Positions 46,036 through 56,728 of a DNA stretch of 64,000 nucleotides are shown piece by piece. The position numbers and the translations under genes are program-made. Origin of the DNA: Siphonodentalium dalli (taxonomy: Eukaryota; Mollusca; Scaphopoda; Gadilida; Siphonodentaliidae); assembly GCA_032622095.1 (NCBI GenBank), contig CP136061.1:8462447-8526446 (forward strand), read 5' to 3'. Position 1 is the stretch's first letter. Each line of letters opens with the position of its first letter. The notes beneath the pieces are model-generated. The model did no database searches. It saw only the letters and a list, made by a program, of their open reading frames with translations, and had not been told where the DNA came from.

Positions 46036-47122
46036 CCAGATGAATAATTATATTTCTTCATGACTGTTGCGGTATTTGTCTAATACATAGTCATGTATTC
46101 TCCCGAGTTGCTCTCTTATCGTTGTCCCACTTGTACACCACCAGTTGAGATTGGAACCTGTGTCCGCGGCAGCTTTTATATATTTCCCTTGCTGTCCGAA
46201 ACTAGCACTCTTATATTGTATTATTATCCACTCTGTGTTATTTTCGGTTTCACAGAAATTGGCATAAAAAACATCACAAATTCGTTAAATTTATTAGAAA
46301 AATGTTTTAAATTATATAATTTGTATCATACTTCCCTTTTTTGAATTTGATGGATGATCAAAATAGGTTATTTTGAAGGATTTTATGAAAAAAACTTGCG
46401 GCTTGAAAAGACACGTCCGATAGAACTTCCGGTCATGTGCAACATGCGCAATATATAGTTTGTTATCACGCATGTAAATGCAAGTCATATAAAATAAATC
46501 GTTCACAGTGAAATAACCGTCAATTAAGTTCGATGCTGAGCGTCATTTATTAAAATAATGATTGGTTGTGGTTGTAAAATAATGTACGATCCATTATCCT
46601 ACATGCATTAACAGGACGCGGCGAACACAGGACTTTCATCATGATCATGCTCTATATATGCATCCATATATGTATTGTGCATGATTTGTATTGTATTTGT
46701 ATGTGTTACTTACTCTCCGGTAATGGAGGAAATAAACTAATATATATATAATCTGTCATTATTGGAGAGAACGGAGTTGTTTGTGAAACGATTGGCCCTA
46801 CCGTAGTTAGTTAAGACTTAGTGCTAGAAGCCACGTCGAGAGTTTGAACATAAAATGTGACTTAAATGATAACTTTATTGATGTGATTTGCGAATGATAT
46901 CTTGCAGTAATTAGGTTAATACATCGTTGACTGATATTTCGTAGAATTCATGTACTTATGTGTGAGAAAAATTTGGTGAAAGATTACCGGTCATGGGACA
47001 CATATACCCGTTCCAAATCCCTATCGCTGTTTGTGGTAAATTGAAAGTACGCAAGTGACCGTGACGAAGTTCACCGATTTTACCCGTACCCGTTCCCGTC
47101 GGACGGGTATCGCAAACTCGCT
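46036..47122. other. No gene; right end of the 8.78-kb insertion
   Basis: AT-rich, with an AATTATATAATTTGTATC-like stretch and no convincing frames. The terminal 60 bp are rich in CCCGT/ACGGG motifs and end in the inverted terminal repeat. Confidence 0.5.
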
Positions 47123-47950
47123 AATACATGACATATCATATATTTTGTTGTAATTTTGAACTGTATGAGTTAAATGCTATTTGCAGTTAATTTAATCCCA
47201 AATTGGTAACATAGCCCATACGCAGCCCATGACGGTGACTCACCTATCCAAAGAATCTCTAATACTACCGCGCCCGCCCTTACCGCACCAATTTCCGTGG
47301 CCATTGAACTTCCACGGGTACAATCCTGTGATCTTTCTGATCATTGACGAGAAGTTGTAGAGAGATCTTCTGTCAACGTCATTTTCCTCGTCAGTTACTG
47401 TCTGTTCCTTTTTATTGAGACCCTCGCCGATTCTCGGAGATTCTCGGAGATTCTCGCCTATAATTATTTAAACAGATAAATTCAGGACACCATGTCAATT
47501 GTACATGTTTGGTTGGTTTAGATGCTAGTGTAGAAATAAAAGCACATGGTAAGAATGAGAGATACCAACAGAACGACAATGGATACTTTATTGCGCATAT
47601 TATTTACCATCATTAGATACTTAATTGTGTACTGTACGCCTATCGAACACACAATTATGTTAACATATCATAATAATGAACTGACCACGGGCACAGCATT
47701 ATATTGACGGAGATATAACGGAGATATTCAATAATTAAACACAAAATAAAAAACATTTTGTTAAAGAGATTATTTCAATGAGCGTTTTGTTTTCAGAAGA
47801 AATTAAATTTTCCAAATAACGAAGATATTTAGAACTGATTTGTTTTATTTAATGAGCGTGTGTTTCACGAAGAGGTGATTGTAAGTGATGACCCCAAACC
47901 TCCAATATAACCCACACACAAAATAGGTGAAATTGTGTAATAAACTGTTT
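47123..47950 (+). repeat. Paralogue B (right part): flank plus distal segment B2
   Basis: 47123-47620 continues the homology to 10971-11470 (TTTGAACTGTA(T/C)GAGTTAAA, GTGGCCATTGAACTTCCACG, TTACTGTCTGTTCCTT). It then passes through one degenerate minisatellite unit (TAGATACTTAATTGTG, about 47612) into sequence matching 17341-17660. Compared with paralogue A it lacks about 5.9 kb. Confidence 0.82.
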
Positions 47951-48046
47951 CAGAGATCGCTGTTATATCGCACCTTCTACATTGGGTTATCACCCTTTTG
48001 ATACTGTGTGATCTCTGTATGTACATTGTTCTAATTCAGTATCGAC

Positions 48047-48297
48047 GAGGTGTATGGTAGTTCATAAATTATGCTGCATCCATTAACACCACCGTCCCGG
48101 CAATGGAAAGGTAATCAATTTAATACCTATTGTACATATAAGTATATCATCCAGTGTCAACTATTTAATACATAATATTGTATCCATTCACATCATCCAG
48201 AGTCAGAGATTTAAAAGTAATAAATTTAATTGTTATTGTTATGTACATTGATAACATTCATGTCGACGAGCTAATGGCAATTCATAACATATATATT
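48047..48297 (+). repeat. ~124-bp tandem array, left part
   Basis: About two units with GTATCCATTCACATCATCCAG, GAGATTTAAA(A/T)GTAATAAA and GTACATTGATA(A/T)CATTCA. The array breaks off near 48297 and resumes near 50206. Confidence 0.8.
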
Positions 48298-48733
48298 TAC
48301 ATACACCTGATATCGCTTCCGATTTCCCCATAGCGTTACGGTAGACACGCCCACTGAGTCAATGTATTCATAACCTATGAACGTAACATGACGTAACTTT
48401 CGATGTCGTTAATAGGTTTATGAACACAGTGATCCCGGAAATCACCGGGGATTGTCGGACATGAACGACTGCTTGAATATTCAGCACATCCGGATTTGGC
48501 AAGAAATTTGTTTTGGTCTGTAATCAGTGTTGTTACCTTCCTTGCACCTAAAACTCATCTCCTCTGAGTACACAACCCACGTCTAGAAAATTGTTGCAAT
48601 GAGAATAAAACGTGCGGAGATCTCTCACCTCACAGCATGAATTTATGTCAAAATGACACTCTGTTTATTACCCCAAAGCGTTCGAAACATCGCGAACAAT
48701 GGTGTTTGCTCATTTGCATAATTTGCAATTAGT
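48298..48733. other. No gene recognised
   Basis: Non-coding sequence between the broken 124-bp array and the TTAA element pair. Confidence 0.4.
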
Positions 48734-48882
48734 TTAACCCTTTACCCAACAAACCGGCCAAAACCGGCCAAATAAAGCTTCAACAGCCTAAAATATCTTC
48801 GGTCTGTCTCAATAGAACCATACAAATATGGATATCATTGGAACCGGCTCCTTGACCACATTGTGATAGTTACACTTATGCC

Positions 48883-49010
48883 CTGTGCCAATGCATTTTT
48901 TTAACACTTTTTACCATTTTTTCTTACATTCTTTAACAATTTTATAATATTTAATGTGTTAAGCCAATGCAATGGTCGACTCGCATATATAAGAGAATGC
49001 ATTGGCACAG
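48883..49010. repeat. Hairpin cassette, copy 3 (arm-deleted)
   Basis: Starts CTGTGCCAATGCAT and ends AATGCATTGGCACAG. It has lost most of the first hairpin and one arm of the second, as if the palindromes were trimmed. The AT-rich spacer matches that of copy 4 in reverse. Confidence 0.85.
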
Positions 49011-49153
49011 GGCCGTTCTGTTGGGTAAAGGGATAAATAGTATTTATTTTTCCCTCTATGGACATTCAGATAAATAATTACAATAGATACAAATTTAGAA
49101 GAAACATGGGATTAGGCAACAAGCAATTTAACTCTTTACCCAACAGAACGGCC

Positions 49154-49367
49154 CTGTGCCAATGCATTCTCTTATATATGCGAGTCGACCATAGGTCGCC
49201 TCGCATATATAAGAGAATGCATTGGCTTAACACATTAAAAATTATAAAATTGTTAAAGAATGTAAGAAAAATGGTAAAAAGTGTTAAAAAATAGGCCAAT
49301 GCATTCTCTTATATATGCGAGGCGACCTATGGTCGACTCGCATATATAAGAGAATGCATTGGCACAG
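49154..49367. repeat. Hairpin cassette, copy 4 (intact)
   Basis: Two complete hairpins, each with CCAATGCATTCTCTTATATA arms and an apex of GTCGACC-ATA-GGTCGCC type, are separated by an AT-rich spacer of about 80 bp. The best preserved copy of the family in the window. Confidence 0.9.
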
Positions 49368-49516
49368 GGCATATCTGGAACTATCACAATGTGGTCAAGG
49401 AGCCGGTTCCAATGATATCCATATTTGTATGGTTCTATTGAGACAGACCGAAGATATTTTAGGCTGTTGAAGCTTTATTTGGCCGGTTTTGGCCGGTTTG
49501 TTGGGTAAAGGGTTAA

Positions 49517-50093
49517 TGCGTTCTGTGTGTATAGTGTTGCAACCAACGTCAATTCGTTTTATGGCGTAAGGTTTCTATTGGGTATTCTTACATGAGCACA
49601 CCGTGACTCACATATTTGCACAATAGCATTATATTGCAGCTAAATTGAAATACTGTAGACACAACCGAGCGACCATACAATGCGTTTCGTGTTACTAAGC
49701 GTTGAAGTTCAAATAACAGCGCCACTCAGTAGAATTTGATAATTTCCCTTGGCACTACAAATATTCCCACGACCTCACAAATGTATCATTCTGGTAGAAC
49801 GGTGTGTTGCCAATTGCTTATCCAAAGCCGAACTTAATTGTTAGTTTCATATTTTATCATTCTTGAAATCAACATGAGTCGTCTACATTCATTACAAACT
49901 GAACAAGACATTTCGTCATATGTGTATACTTTACTGTGAAATTGCGTATTCCCGCTCTCCGTCAACGGATTCTCACAATGTTTGGTTTTCTAAAAGCGAG
50001 GATTCGAACTGCCCGAACTGAACTCCGTGCGTTCATTTAAAGTTGAATAAATAGTTAGACAGACAGACAATGCTAGTTCATAGTGAATTTAGT
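49517..50093. other. No gene recognised
   Basis: Non-coding. No repeats or motifs worth calling. Confidence 0.4.
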
Positions 50094-50205
50094 ATATAAA
50101 TATAAATAGTAAACGGCGGATTCAACGTGGTCATGGGTTTTGACCGCGATACAAATTCAGCAAACTCCGCATGAACCACATTGAAACCGCCGTTCATTTC
50201 TTATA
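50094..50205. repeat. Imperfect hairpin at the array boundary
   Basis: AACGGCGG(A/T)TTCAA(C/T)GTGGT pairs with its complement near 50180, and TATATAA pairs outside it. The right end abuts the point where the 124-bp array resumes. Confidence 0.7.
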
Positions 50206-51060
50206 TACAATTGTATCCATTCACATCATCCAGTGTTGTAGATGTGAATGCAATAACTTTAATATATATTATTAGGTACTTTCATATCATTCAGTTTCGA
50301 CGATTTAACGGTAACTCATAACATATATAATGTTGTATCCATTCACAGCATTCCGTGTCGGAGATTTAGATGTAATAAATTTAATTTATATTTAATGCTA
50401 TGTACATTGATATTATTCAGTTTCGACGATTTAACGGTAACCCACAACATATATAATATTGTATCCATTCACACCATCCAGTGTCGGAGATTTAAATGTA
50501 ATAAATTTAATTGATATTGTTATGTACATTGATATAATTCAGGTCGACGAGTTATATGTAACTCATGCAATGCGTAATGGTGTATCCATTCACATCATCC
50601 AGTACCAACGATTTAAATGTCATCAAATTCATATACATCGCTCTATACATTGATATCAATCAGTTTCGACGATTGAACGGTAACCAATAACAAATATAAT
50701 GTTGCATCCATTCACATCACATAGTGTCTGAGATTTAAATGTAATAAATTTAATTGATATTTAATGTTATGTACATTGATATCATTCATGTCGACGAGTT
50801 TTATGTAACTCATAACATATATAATGTTGTATCCATTCACACCATCCAGTGTCTGAGATTTAAATGTAATAAATTTAATTTATATTGTTATGTACATTGA
50901 TATCATTCAGTTTCGACGATTTAACCGTTACCCATCACATATGTCGGAGATTTAAATGTAATAAATTTAATTTATATTGTTATGTACATTGATATCATTG
51001 AGCGTCGATGTGATAACGGTAACTGATAAAATATATAATGTTGTATCCTATATATCTTTA
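50206..51060 (+). repeat. ~124-bp tandem array, right part
   Basis: About seven units; GTATCCATTCACA recurs at roughly 50213, 50336, 50461, 50581, 50705 and 50830. Units also carry TTTAAATGTAATAAATTTAA, TTATGTACATTGATATCATT and CAGTTTCGACGATTTAACGG. The same family as 48047-48297, so about 1.9 kb appears inserted into one original array. Confidence 0.9.
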
Positions 51061-51439
51061 TTACCTCCTCGTGAGAGAGTAGATATTTAGATGAGTTATA
51101 ATATATATTAGTAGAGTCGCTTATGTCCGATTTTGGGCGCCCGTGGGAAAATCATGAACAAATATAGAGACCATGCTCATGAGGCAGTATATGGTCTCCA
51201 CTTCAGAAACAAATTTGTTAGACACCCTGGGTTCGCGACTGGGTGATCTGATGACGTCACAAAGATGGCCGCCATGCTCATTTTCTTAAGTTCGCTATTG
51301 TTGGATTTCATGATAAAAATAAAATTGTGATATAAAATATATGGCAATCCTTTTGTACAGTGTATGGTGTGACGCCAAGTTATATCTGCTATATATTTTG
51401 AGAATTACGTAAATATATGTGTATATATATGTGTATATA
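51061..51439. other. No gene recognised
   Basis: Non-coding, with AAGATGGCCGCCATGC near 51264 and short TATATATGTG repeats at the end. Confidence 0.4.
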
Positions 51440-52177
51440 TATGTGTTTGTCCTTTATATACTCGAAATCGGCTTCACCGATTGAGACCAAACTTCCCGTC
51501 TAAGGGTAAAAAGTCACGGAAAATGTCATCGGATCATTCGCGAGCCGGTGCGACGACTCCTTCACCCCTTATCCACTCCCCAGTCGTCGTCATTGGCCGG
51601 GAGTGCTTAACGCAACAACGCTAAACGCTCCTTATATCTTCCATATTTGGGAAGTGCGTGATTCTTACGTACTTAGGGCTTCATAGGAACGGGGGACATT
51701 TTCATCGGGTCAGTTTTTCCGCCCAAGGTGATCTTCACCTTGAAACGGGTACCCACAAATGATATATATGTGTGTGTCCTTTATAGACTCGAACCGATTG
51801 AGCTCAAACTTGCTACCTACGGGAAGTTTCATGGACGGGTTAAAATGTGACCCCGACGTGACCTTGACCTTGAAAATGATCAATTCAAGGTCAAATCGGG
51901 TCAAATTGAAAAACAAAAAATTAATGAAAAACAAAAAATTAATGATCAATTCAAGGTCAAATCGGGTCAAATTGAAAAACAAAAAATTCATGAAAATCAA
52001 AAAATTAAATTAAATTAATTAAAAAATTTATTTAAAAAGCCAGTAAATTAAAAAGGCACACTTAACTCATTGAAAAACAAAAAATTAAATTAAAAAATTT
52101 ATTTAAAAAATTAATTACAAAAATAAAAAATTGTCATGTTTCTGACGAGTGCCGCCAGTGGCGGGCTAACCTGCTAG
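51440..52177 (+). mobile_element. Helitron-like non-autonomous element, copy 2
   Basis: The 3' end has a perfect hairpin CCGCCAGTGGCGG (52152-52164) followed 9 nt later by CTAG (52174-52177) and T. The terminal CCTGCTAGT is identical to copy 1 at 15436-16617. The body has TGTCCTTTATA(T/G)ACTCGAA twice (51450 and 51777), TGACCTTGACCTTGA and TCAAGGTCA motifs, and a tandem AAATTGAAAAACAAAAAATT near 51904 and 51969. The 5' end is uncertain. No Rep/helicase is present. Confidence 0.58.
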
Positions 52178-55100
52178 TTCATATATAAAAGGCGACCGGG
52201 TGTGGGGAGAATGATGTTTTTCCATACATGTCGCTTACATCGTTTCCGATTGCATCGAACTGGCAACGATTGGAGAATGTCCTTCTCTTCAATCTTGATA
52301 AAAAAATAAATTAGGCATCATATTAGTTGATTTCTTTAATCATAACCTTGATTTTCTTCTCCAATTGCAATGTTTTAAAGGAAGTGGTATGAATTTCGCC
52401 AAATTAAACTTTTTTATTTTCTAATTATTTCCTCAAAGAACATTTGAATTAATCGGTGATGGAAATAACAGGATCATTACATAGGGTATGTACATCTAAC
52501 TGGATGCAGTATATGTCAACTTATTCCAAGATGGCTTCCAAAATGGTGGCAAAAATACGACAATACGCGAATTTTACCCTCTTACATTCAATTACGTTTC
52601 TGTCGTGTAGAAAGAGAATGTAGTAGACTAATTTGCTTTTTAAAATAAATAAACGCCTTGTTATGACACATTCATATTAGTTGTCTTACCACAATGACTC
52701 AAAATGCGAGTTAATATAATTATTTTTCAAATAAGCATCGTGCAAATTCGACAAACATCATATATTTCATACGTCAAATAACATGACCATCACAGGAGAA
52801 CGATATATATCGGTGTTAGATATAATGAATGAATGTACTCCGATTCGGATAATCCGAAGTTATTAATATCTTATTGTCATCGAGATGGCTGCCAAAGTGG
52901 CGGAAATGTCGAAATTTGACATAAACTGCGTATATTTCCGAAATATATCCCAGCGTATACGAATGGCACATATGCATATCATTATCATACATGGGTTTCG
53001 GTTAGAACATACCATTCACTATATAAAAACCGAGACATATGTTTACGCAAAGCACGTTAAGTATATGGGCTGGTGCCAAACTCGATTTTGATATTATATA
53101 AATATTTTAATATAGACCAACATGGTATGGGGAGAGAATAGTGAAGTTGCCAACTTCAGGCACTGTCAGCTACCAGCGATAACATGATGCATGTGGTCAC
53201 CATAAGTTATTGCATATCGATAATTATTGAATATATCTACTTATATACTAAAAGGTCTAACGACTGACTCAATCAGATTACTGTATATAGCTAACAGTGA
53301 CTGTTCTTTGAAGCCTGAAATTGACAATATAAACCATGAGATCGCCCGGGGCCTTGTTAAGTTATTATAGCTATAGTTTAATATTCTCCATTTCCCCATT
53401 GCAAATATATACCGCCGGTATATAGGCTTGGTTGATGAACGAGGTTAGATAGTATGCCGAAGTTACACGGAGGTTTTCTGACATAATATCCATAAAGTTC
53501 TTCGTAAATTGAACCCTTGTATGGGTACTCTTGGTGATCAGACATCCGCTTCTACGAGTCTGACAAACATATGTGTGCATAAAGTTCATGATTGCCTCAT
53601 GTTTAAACTGCTTCTAGTCACAAGTTCATACTAAGTACCGATACATTTCCACGTGTGTATTAATAAGACGACCAAGCTGGGATGATGACAAATTTGAACT
53701 AGAACTCAAATTTGAACTAGAACTCAACTATATTTATTTACTTGCATTTCAGCGATATTGGCATATTTTTTTTTAATACTACGTGTATGTATAGAATTAG
53801 TTTGTCTCATATACAAGTAGCGTAATGTGTATCTGGACCATCATACTCTCGTTAGGTGGGGTGAATATAAAATTATTCTCGAAATGACTCACAAAAGCTT
53901 GAAAAGTTGATGTCGAATCCGGTCCACAACTGAATGAAACGTATACCTATTGTTGTTGTAGTTTTATTGAAATAAATACTGTTCAACCTGGATTGCTTAT
54001 CAAGTGAAAATGCATGGAGCTCTTCGTACAATAGCCTCTCCTTGACCGTTTAGATTTATGCTGAAGTTGATCTATATATTCCACCTTGTTGGGTAGATAA
54101 TCACGATTCATGAATTCAGCATGATATATACAATGTATGGGATATAGCCAAACTGATCTGATAACTCCTAGTCGAACATAATTAGAACAGCTTGAGGCAT
54201 CTGGATATAGATGGATCGGCTATATAATATGATCTGAAAGATGCCATTAGTATTATAGTGAACCATGGTCACAGCCATAGTTAGTTACGCGTGCAAATTC
54301 AAATTTCCGTATTTCCTTTGGTTCATAATAACGTTCTAACCAGAATCAACAAGGCACGTCACGAGCTGTTATTAACTTCAACTATTACTTCACATTGTGT
54401 TGTAAGAAGTTAGTTGCCCCGTTATGTCATTCAGTATTCAGAACCTGGATTCCAGAGTATATTGGCCATAATAAATCAAACCGATGACATGACACCAGAA
54501 GACCCATCACTACCAACGGATTCTTCATACGTTTCTCGACGTGTGGTCGAACAGTTCGTCAAAACGAGGGAATTAGTAATATAATAAGTATTCCGCCTGT
54601 CCATTTTGGCTCATATCTATTGCCTTTACCATTTACATTCGTTCGTCATCTAAACTGCATCTAAAACACTTTCCTGTTGAACGGATGTACAAACGCAATG
54701 CATTGTCCCACAAATCAATATGGGATATAATTGTGCTGTATACTATCAATGGTCCATATCAGCCTACAGCGTTCATACCAAGAAACCTTTCGTGTGTTGG
54801 TTGAATCACTTTGTGTCGATACCACCAATTAACTGAACGCAAGGACAGCCAAGAACCAGAAACACCACTTCATCTGGTGTCGGGAATCTACCCTGGTGTA
54901 CGATAATATGCATTTCAACTGAATAAACATGTCCCGTTCAATAACGTGTAGCAACTTCACAAAATGACTCCATATATGCTATGAAAGTGGTTGGACTACT
55001 TTGTTGAATATCATCCATATTTCAGAACCTGGTATTCACAATATACCACTTTAATCTTGATACGCTACCCCTCATACGAATATATTATCCACCTATGGAG

Positions 55101-56149
55101 GTCTATTCTATTTTGATCTGTCATGGTTATCAATACGATTGAAACCTGATAAGTTCAGCTAAACGAGGTTCAAATTGTGTTACCATGCAAATTTAATTCA
55201 AGGTTACAGCGCTACTAACAGCGAGTCAAGCAGGCCAAATGACAGCCATATAATTAATTCTACTATTGTTTAAGTTTTATCAACAAAGATGTGTTGTTTC
55301 TAGCTTACCAAGAAGAATCATGGTAAAGCTGGGAAGTACAATCCCAACTTCATAGCTATCACAATAAACACTTGTGCATTGCTACATTATATGATACACT
55401 ATAATTATTTTCTACTGATGAGATATCATGAAAAAGAACTAACACCAACACTTATCTGCATCTGCTTCCGCGTGATATAATATCAGGTCGACACTTGGTG
55501 TTGTAACGAACACTGACTTTTCTATTTTGACTGCCATTTTGGTAGCCATCTGGGTGAAATTGAACAGTTCTGTTGAAGTGTGATAATAATTCCGTATGTA
55601 GCACGAATATTTCTTTCCCCTCACATAATTCCGCTCATTTCTTTAAATCTATTGCTAGAATATCGGAATAAATTTTTGACATAATGCTATAATTCGGTTG
55701 TCTAAAGTGGATTTTTGACAGATCCAACAAGTTTTGTACAATACAATTAGTGCACTGCATTGCTGGAATCACTTAACTAAATGGTTTCCCTTAGGTGACA
55801 GTATTAACGTTTCGGCCAAATGCTCTCAATTTAAGCCTGCAGGCCACTCCAGAGATGTTTGTCCGGCTAGATTGACACCAGATGATCACGAAAATGCAAG
55901 AACAATCATAGATCATGTGTTTACTTTTAAAAAATAACCCCTAAAAGTGTACGACAGGGCTATCTCACAGCCAAATTTGATCTGGAAAAAACCGGAAGTA
56001 CAGCAGCTAGTTAAATAAATTTCCCACTCACAAAAATCCATTCCCCCATTAATTCACCGGTTTAAATTACTTAGATATTATGTACAAATCTAATAAACAC
56101 GATGACATCCTTTAATAGCGTGTCACAATGTATCAGGTGAAGGTCATTC
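52178..56149. other. About 4 kb without recognised genes
   Basis: AT-rich non-coding sequence with short scattered frames lacking motifs. It contains AAGATGGC(T/G)-type modules near 52530 and 52885 and the complement near 55530, plus an 18-bp direct duplication of CAAATTTGAACTAGAACT near 53691. A frame at 55734-55937 (67 codons) shows no recognisable domain. Confidence 0.45.
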
Positions 56150-56300
56150 TTCGGTTACATTCACCTCTAGCATTCCACGGTGTACTCGCTCCATGACTCT
56201 GGAACACATTTTGCTCCCTGATTCCTGCTAAAGCAATAACTGAATTGTCACAATTCGCAGTCGCTACCAAAAGGAAGGTCATTTACATGAGATTCTTAGA
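56150..56300 (+). pseudogene. Possible LINE ORF2 C-terminal remnant
   Basis: One frame reads HSPLAFHGVLAP, a stop, then LWNTFCSLIPAKAITELSQF. This resembles the LWN-LP-x-I-x-x-A-x-x-L-x-x-F signature near the C terminus of many LINE polyproteins. It is short, carries a stop and is supported only by motif likeness. Confidence 0.35.
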
Positions 56301-56550
56301 AATCGCATTTTTTTTGATTTTCTGATGCCATTTTGGCAGCCATCTTTGACTGGAATGACATTTGCCCGTGAATTTGGGTATTGTACTTTGAGACTTACTA
56401 TTGATGAATTGCACTTACTGAATAAATGTATAACAGTTAAGAAATATGGGCATAATTCGTCAGTTCTTATGACAACCCTACATCTGAACTGAACTGACAA
56501 TGACGTCATTTTTGTGACGTCATAATTCCTTCCAGTCGCGGACCCATGAA

Positions 56551-56563
56551 GTCTAACAAACTT
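56551..56563. repeat. Target-site duplication, left
   Basis: GTCTAACAAACTT immediately precedes the LINE. It is identical to 63481-63493 after the poly(A) tail. Confidence 0.9.
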
Positions 56564-56728
56564 CATCGGTATGAAGCGAAGATAGGGCAGACGTAAAAGT
56601 AAGAGCTCCGTCCAAAACACGCATAAAATCACTTCAAAGTCAAGTTTGCAACAACTTACAAACTGTTTCGATAACCTAAATGTACTATACATATATTAGA
56701 CAGCAATAGTTGGTGAATTTAAACGCAT

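Larger units (their letters stand above)
38346..47122. mobile_element. 8.78-kb insertion with 14-bp TIRs and AAT duplication
   Basis: Starts AGCGAGTTTGCGAT and ends with its exact complement. AAT lies at 38343-38345 and 47123-47125. Paralogue A has ACAATACATG uninterrupted at the same place, which supplies an independent empty site. Subterminal regions on both sides carry ACGGGTA-type motifs in inverted orientation (for example TACCCGTACCCGTTCC near 47080), and the left end itself contains an inverted AATCGCAAACT near 38421. The interior holds two long palindromes, a CR1-type LINE and an SGNH-like ORF, but no recognised transposase. It is therefore a non-autonomous or nested composite. A 3-bp duplication is typical of PIF/Harbinger, but the ends do not clearly match that family. 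Confidence 0.75.
48734..49516. mobile_element. Head-to-head pair of TTAA elements (783-bp inverted repeat)
   Basis: Left element 48738-49032 has ends CCCTTTACCCAACA and the complement, flanked by TTAA and a degenerate ATAA. Right element 49132-49512 has ends CTCTTTACCCAACA and the complement, flanked by TTAA on both sides. The left element is the right element in reverse orientation, so the roughly 150-bp unique arms (with AACCATACAAATATGG and GAACCGGCTCCTTGACC) face outward. About 95 bp separate them. Each contains a hairpin cassette of the CTGTGCCAATGC family. TTAA with CCC-starting ends fits piggyBac-like MITEs (inference). No protein is encoded. Confidence 0.82.
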
